Positions 59,566 through 64,000 of a DNA stretch of 64,000 nucleotides are shown one piece after another (within the stretch, counting starts at the first letter, position 1; every line of letters begins with the position of its first letter). Source of the DNA: Aegilops tauschii subsp. strangulata. Its lineage: Eukaryota; Streptophyta; Magnoliopsida; Poales; Poaceae. Location of the stretch: the NCBI RefSeq assembly GCF_002575655.3, contig NC_053037.3, forward strand, positions 319,079,294-319,143,293, read 5' to 3'. Both the position numbers and the translations under genes were made by a program. The notes beneath the pieces were generated by a model. That model did no database searches, had not been told where the DNA came from, and worked only from the letters and a program-made list of their open reading frames with translations.

Positions 59566-61849
59566 ATGGATGAGTCTACGATTGGGAGTTTTAGACGTAG
59601 AGTGCCTATGCTTGACGGAGAGTTTTATAATGCTTGGAAAAATGAGATGCTTGATATTTTCAATGAATATCACTTGAACAAGTATATTACTACCCCTTGT
59701 GCGCCTCCTATTGATCCCCTGCATCCTACCCCCGATGAGTCTCTTGACATGATCCACAATCTTAGAACTATTAATCTTATCATTAGAGGATTGCCTAGAA
59801 ATTTGATTGTTTGCTTGCCTACTCTTGAATGTGCTTACACCATATGGAGATTTCTTGAGGAACATTTTCCAAACTATTACTTGAAAAATCTAGATGAGAT
59901 TCTTCAAAAGTCCGTAGTTTTTCATAAAATGGAACCTAGTGACCCTAAATTTGATGTTTGTCTATTTGAGCTTCGTGACCTTATGCGTGCCAAAGGAGAT
60001 GTTGGAGTCATTATTAAGCATCATCTCTCAACTCATTAGAATTCATAAAAATGAACATTGTCATGGCCATACATCTAATGAATCACTCTCTCTAGGTGAT
60101 GATCAATCACAAGACGATGTTGAACATGGATACTATGATGAAGATGATGATAGTGACTTTGATCTCGGCGAGTCTATGAGACACTTTGGTCTAATGGCTA
60201 ACCTTCACGACTATATGGATGGAGAAAAGGAATGGGTTCTTGATAGATGTACCGATCACATGACTGGAGACAAGGATATGTTTCGTGAGCTTGCTGAAAA
60301 CGACGGCCCTTGAAAGTATGTCACCTTTGGTGATAACTCAAAAGGGTATGGTGGTTGGCCTTGGTAAGGTGGCCATCTCACATGACAGCTCCATCTAAAA
60401 TGTTATGCTCGTTGAATCTCTTGGCTATAATTTACTTTCCGTATCTATACTAGCCGATCTCGGTTTCAACATCCTATTTACTGAAGTAGATTGCCAAGTG
60501 TTTCGAAGAGATAATCATAATATGGTCTTTACCGTATACGTAGAGGTGATCTATACATTGTTGATTTCACTAAAAAGGCTCAACCTAGAACTTTCTTAAT
60601 TGCTAAATCATCTAAAGGTTGGTTGTGGCATAGAATGTTAGGTCACGTGGGCATGCGAAATCTTGATAAGCTTATTAAAGGTGATCATATCCTTGGAGTT
60701 AAAGATGTTATATTTGACAAGGATAGACTTTGCAGTGCTTGTCAATCAGGAAAACAGGTTGGAGGAAGTCATCCCGTGAAAAACATTATGACCACGAGAG
60801 GACCACTCAAACTACTTCATATGGATCTTTTTGGTCCTAACGCCTAGAAAAGTCTCGGTGGTAACTCTTCCAGTTTAGTCATTGTCGATGACTTTTCAAG
60901 ATTTATGTGGGTGTTCTTTCTTGATGGTAAATTGCAGGTCCAAAAGATCTTCAAGAACTTCGCTAGGAAGGCCCAAAATCAATTTGAAGTGAAGATCAAG
61001 AAAGTCTGCAATGACAATGGAATGGAGTTAAAAAACGCCAATGTGGATACCTTTCTTGACGAAGAAGGAATTTCACATGAGTTCTCGGCTACGTACACAC
61101 CTCAACAAAATGGAGTTGTTGAGAGGAAGAACCGGACACTCATTGAGATGGCAAGAACGATGCTTGATGAATACAAGATGCCAAAACACTTTTGGGCGGA
61201 AGCAGTTGAGACAGCTTGTCATGCAACTAATCGTCTATATCTTCACAAGCTTCTCGGCAAGACGACACACGAGCTTCTCACCGGTAACAAACCCCAAGTT
61301 TGATACTTTCGAGTATTTGGCTCAAAGTGCTACATTCTTGATAAGCATCATCGTTCGAAATTTGCTCCTAAACCTCATGAAGGTTTCCTATTCGGTTATG
61401 GCTCAAACTCTCACACTTACCGCGCCTACAACAATTTCACCCGAAAGGTTGAAGAGACGGTAGATGTGAAGTTTGATGAATCTAACGGCTCGCAAGTAGA
61501 GCAACTGCCAATTGATGTAGGAGATAAAGACCCTTCAGAAGCAATTCAAGACTTGTCTATTGGCAAGATTCACCCAACGGAGGTGAAGGAGAGTACCTCG
61601 TCCGTTCAAGTGGAAGCCTCAACTTCACGACAAGGTGAACCACAAGTTGACTTGGAGGCATCCACAAGTGGAACATTCCAAGATTAAGGAAACAAGGAAA
61701 TACAACAAGATGAACCTCATCAACCTCCTTCGCCACCTCCACAAGAGAACAACAACACCAATGATGAAGGAGACCAAGAGGAAGAACAAGATGATGAAGA
61801 GGATGTTCCACCCCGACCCGAACAAAAGCTCTCACGAGTTAGAGAAAGA
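59566..61849 (+). pseudogene. C2 gag, protease and integrase, broken
   Basis: Gag starts at ATG 59566 (MDESTIGSFRRRVP), with the Copia gag pattern A-W-K-N-E-M, then IRGLPRNLI and C-A-Y-T-I-W. A frame change near 60030 leads to an acidic stretch (DEDDDSDFD) and the protease, whose active site reads L-D-R-C-T-D-H-M-T-G. The usual D-S-G is lost. A stop at 60311-60313 and others up to 60842 interrupt the pre-integrase region (WHRMLGHVGMRNL, CSACQSGKQ). The integrase core keeps Asp in IVDDFSRFMWV, Asp in CNDNGMELKN and Glu in NGVVERKNRT. After a frame change near 61300, KFAPKPHEGFLFGYG is recognisable, then an acidic linker with a stop at 61685, ending at D2. Confidence 0.85.
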
Positions 61850-62404
61850 CACTACAAAAAAATACACTTCTGTGATGATACGTGTTTGTCACAGTAGGTC
61901 ACCTTTTCTGTCATGTATGTACATCCATGACGATTTTATGACAGAATCAAGATATTCATACCTGTGCTGTCGTAGAAGTGTTCCATGACAATACCAAAAT
62001 TATCATCATGGATGTCTTCACTTCCATGACGATAAATGACGCGTCATGGAAGTGCTTTCGTCAAGGGTAACTGACACGTGGCATCCACAGTAATGGGTCA
62101 CCGTTAAGCTGTCGGGTCCGTCTTTGGATCCGGTAACCCGTTAACAGCCCATACCAATGGGGATTTTCCACGTGTAAAATTCTCATTGGCCGAAGGAAAC
62201 ATGTGTCAGCTCATCATTGGGTCAGATAGGCGCCTATGATATGTCGACACGTGCGATGGCCCACCACTGGCCCATTTATCTTACAAAGGCTGGCCCGTTT
62301 GACTTGGTCAAAAGTTATTGGGCCGGCCCATGGAAAGCCTGTTAACGGCCTGCTTGCATATAGCCCATTTTACGGCCCGGTAACTCACGACCCGTTAGAG
62401 CTGT
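61850..62404 (+). mobile_element. D2: truncated CACTA-like element
   Basis: Begins CACTACAAAAAAATACAC. Repeated GTCATG/CATGAC words (about 61900-62060) suggest subterminal repeats. The second terminus is missing because LTR S3 starts near 62405. No transposase frame. Class assignment rests on the CACTA end and recalled wheat repeats. Confidence 0.5.
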
Positions 62405-64000
62405 ACTTCTTGAGCTTGCATTGGTTTTTCCCTTGAAGAGGAAAGGGTGATGCAACAAAGTAGAGATAAGTATTTCCCTCAGTTTGAGAACCAAGGTATC
62501 AATCCAGTAGGAGACAACACACAAGTCACCGAATACCTGCACAAACAATCAAACAACTTGCACCCAATGCGATAAAGGGGTTGTCAATCCCTTCACGGTT
62601 ACTTGAAAAAGTGAGATCTAATAGAGATAGATAAACAGTAAAGTAAATATTTTTGGTATTTTTGGTTTATAGATCGGAAAGTAAAAGATTGCAAAGAAAT
62701 TAAATAGGAAACTAATATTGCAAAGAAATTAAATAGGAAACTAATATTGTAGATCGGAAACTTATATGATGGAAAATAGACCCGGGGGCCATAGGTTTCA
62801 CTAGAGGCTTCTCTCAAGATAGAAAATAATACGGTGGGTGAACAAATTACTACCGAGCAATTGATAGAAAAGCGCAAAGTTATGACGATATCTAAGGCAA
62901 TGATCATGAATATAGGCATCACGTCCATGTCAAGTAGAACGAAACGATTCTGCATCTACTACTATTACTCCACACATCGACCGCTATCCAACATGCATCT
63001 AGAGTATTAAGTTCATAAAGAACGGAGTAACGCATTAAGCAAGATGACATGATGTAGAGGAATTAACTCAAGCAATATGATGAAAACCCCATCTTTTTAT
63101 CCTCGATGGCAACAATACAATACATGCCTTGCTGCCCCTACTGTCACTGGGAAAGGACACCGCAAGATTGAACCCAAAGCTAAGCACTTCTCCCATTGCA
63201 ATAAAAACCAATCTAGTTGGCCAAACCAAACCGATAATTCGAAGAGAATTACAAAGATATAAAATCATGCATAAAAGAATTCAGAGAAGATTCAAATAAT
63301 ATTCATAGATAAGCTGATCACAAATCCACAATTCATCGGATCTCGGCAAACACATCGCAAAAAGTATTACATCGAATAGATCTCCAAGAACATTGAGGAG
63401 AACATGGTATTGAGAATCAAAGAGAGAGAAGAAGCCATCTAGCTACTAGCTATGGACCCGTAGGTCTATGGTAAACTACTCACGCTTCATCGGAAGGGCA
63501 ATGGAGTTGATGTAGAAGCCCTCCATGATCGAATCCCCCTCCGGCAGGACGCCGAAAAAGGCCCCTAGATGGGATCGCACGGGTACAGAAGGTTGCGGCG
63601 GTGGAAAAGTGTTTTCGTGGCTCTCTCTGTTGGTTTGGGGATATGTGAGTATATATAGGCAAAGAAATTAGGTCAGGAGGTGCACAAGGGGCCCACAAGG
63701 GTGGGCGGCGCGCCCTACCCCCTGGGCGCGCCCTCCGTCCTTGTGGCCACCTCATGTCTCCTCCGACTTCATCTCCAAGTGTCCTGGTCCAAGAAAAACG
63801 CGAAAGTTTTATTTCGTTTGGACTCCGTTTGGTATTCCTTTTCTGCGAAACTCAAAAACGAGGAAAAAACAGGAACTGGCACTGGGCTCTAGGTTAATAG
63901 GTTAGCCCCAAAAATAATATAAAATAGCATATTAATTCATATAAAACATCCAAAACAGAAAATATAATAGCATGGAACAATAAAAAATCATAGATACATT
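62405..64000 (-). mobile_element. LTR S3 (same family as S1 and S2), reaching the right edge
   Basis: Collinear with S1 and S2 through the ACCCGGGGGCC string, the ATCTACTACTATTACT string, the dyad (63680-63760) and the closing AACAATAAAAAATCATAGATAC. About a dozen bases short of its expected end at the window edge. A 29-bp tandem duplication lies at 62688-62745. Left border uncertain by about 15 bp. Confidence 0.75.
62688..62745. repeat. 29-bp tandem duplication in LTR S3
   Basis: Units 62688-62716 and 62717-62745 are identical. S1 and S2 have no such duplication at the equivalent place. Confidence 0.9.

Larger units (their letters stand above)
54797..61849 (+). mobile_element. Element C2: Copia retrotransposon, 5' part
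   Basis: 5' LTR 54797-59510 (split by U), primer site, gag, protease and integrase, in Copia order (integrase before RT). The sequence is lost at the CACTA-like border at 61850, so RT, RNase H and the 3' LTR are not in view. The left flank CCATG (54792-54796) has no visible partner. Confidence 0.88.

Overview
The window looks like a gene-edge segment of a large grass genome of the Triticeae type (wheat, Aegilops, barley or rye). One conserved plant gene lies at the left end. About 58 kb of LTR retrotransposons and CACTA fragments, inserted into one another, follow it. Retrotransposon family names (Sabrina, Fatima, WHAM, Angela/BARE/WIS) are recalled from memory and were not checked, so I use structural labels: S (three LTRs of one family), P (element carrying a plant transposon protein), G (complete Athila-type Gypsy), N (Athila-type Gypsy without reverse transcriptase or integrase), A (Angela/BARE-type LTR), C (Copia), U (unclassified solo LTR), D (CACTA).

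Layout. 1-3818: eight exons, minus strand, of the NatA auxiliary subunit gene (NAA15-like), running off the left edge. 3819-5134: its upstream region with a decayed LINE RNase H remnant. 5135-7117: LTR S1 and a little interior. 7118-26112: element P (minus), interrupted by solo LTR A1 (10025-11778) and by solo LTR S2 (12550-25823). S2 itself contains complete element G1 (14008-25685, plus), and G1 contains solo LTR C1 (17278-18834). 26113-54796: element N1 (minus), interrupted by complete element G2 (31784-54621, minus). G2 contains complete element N2 (38886-50055, with CACTA element D1 in its 5' LTR) and solo LTR A2 (50846-52560). 54797-61849: Copia element C2 (plus), its 5' LTR split by solo LTR U (55453-58587). 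61850-62404: truncated CACTA-like D2. 62405-64000: LTR S3. Matching 5-bp target duplications (3 bp for D1) support the nesting of A1, C1, G1, G2, N2, A2, U and D1. S2 has a near-match.

How the pieces work together. G elements encode gag, protease, reverse transcriptase, RNase H and integrase, plus a small acidic coiled-coil ORF3. N elements keep gag, protease and an ATHILA ORF-1-like protein but have no RT or integrase. G and N share a tRNA-Asp primer site 11 nt from the LTR, the same polypurine tract, a second copy of that tract just after the last ORF, and matching noncoding blocks between the two tracts. This is what one would expect if G-type elements mobilise N-type elements in trans. 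All four also have an LTR-like GC-rich segment ahead of the last ORF, which may be an internal promoter. Nearly all coding sequence is broken. The clear exceptions are the NAA15 exons, the N2 ORF-1, the G1 RNase H-integrase frame and the G2 ORF3. I found no rRNA, tRNA or CRISPR locus.
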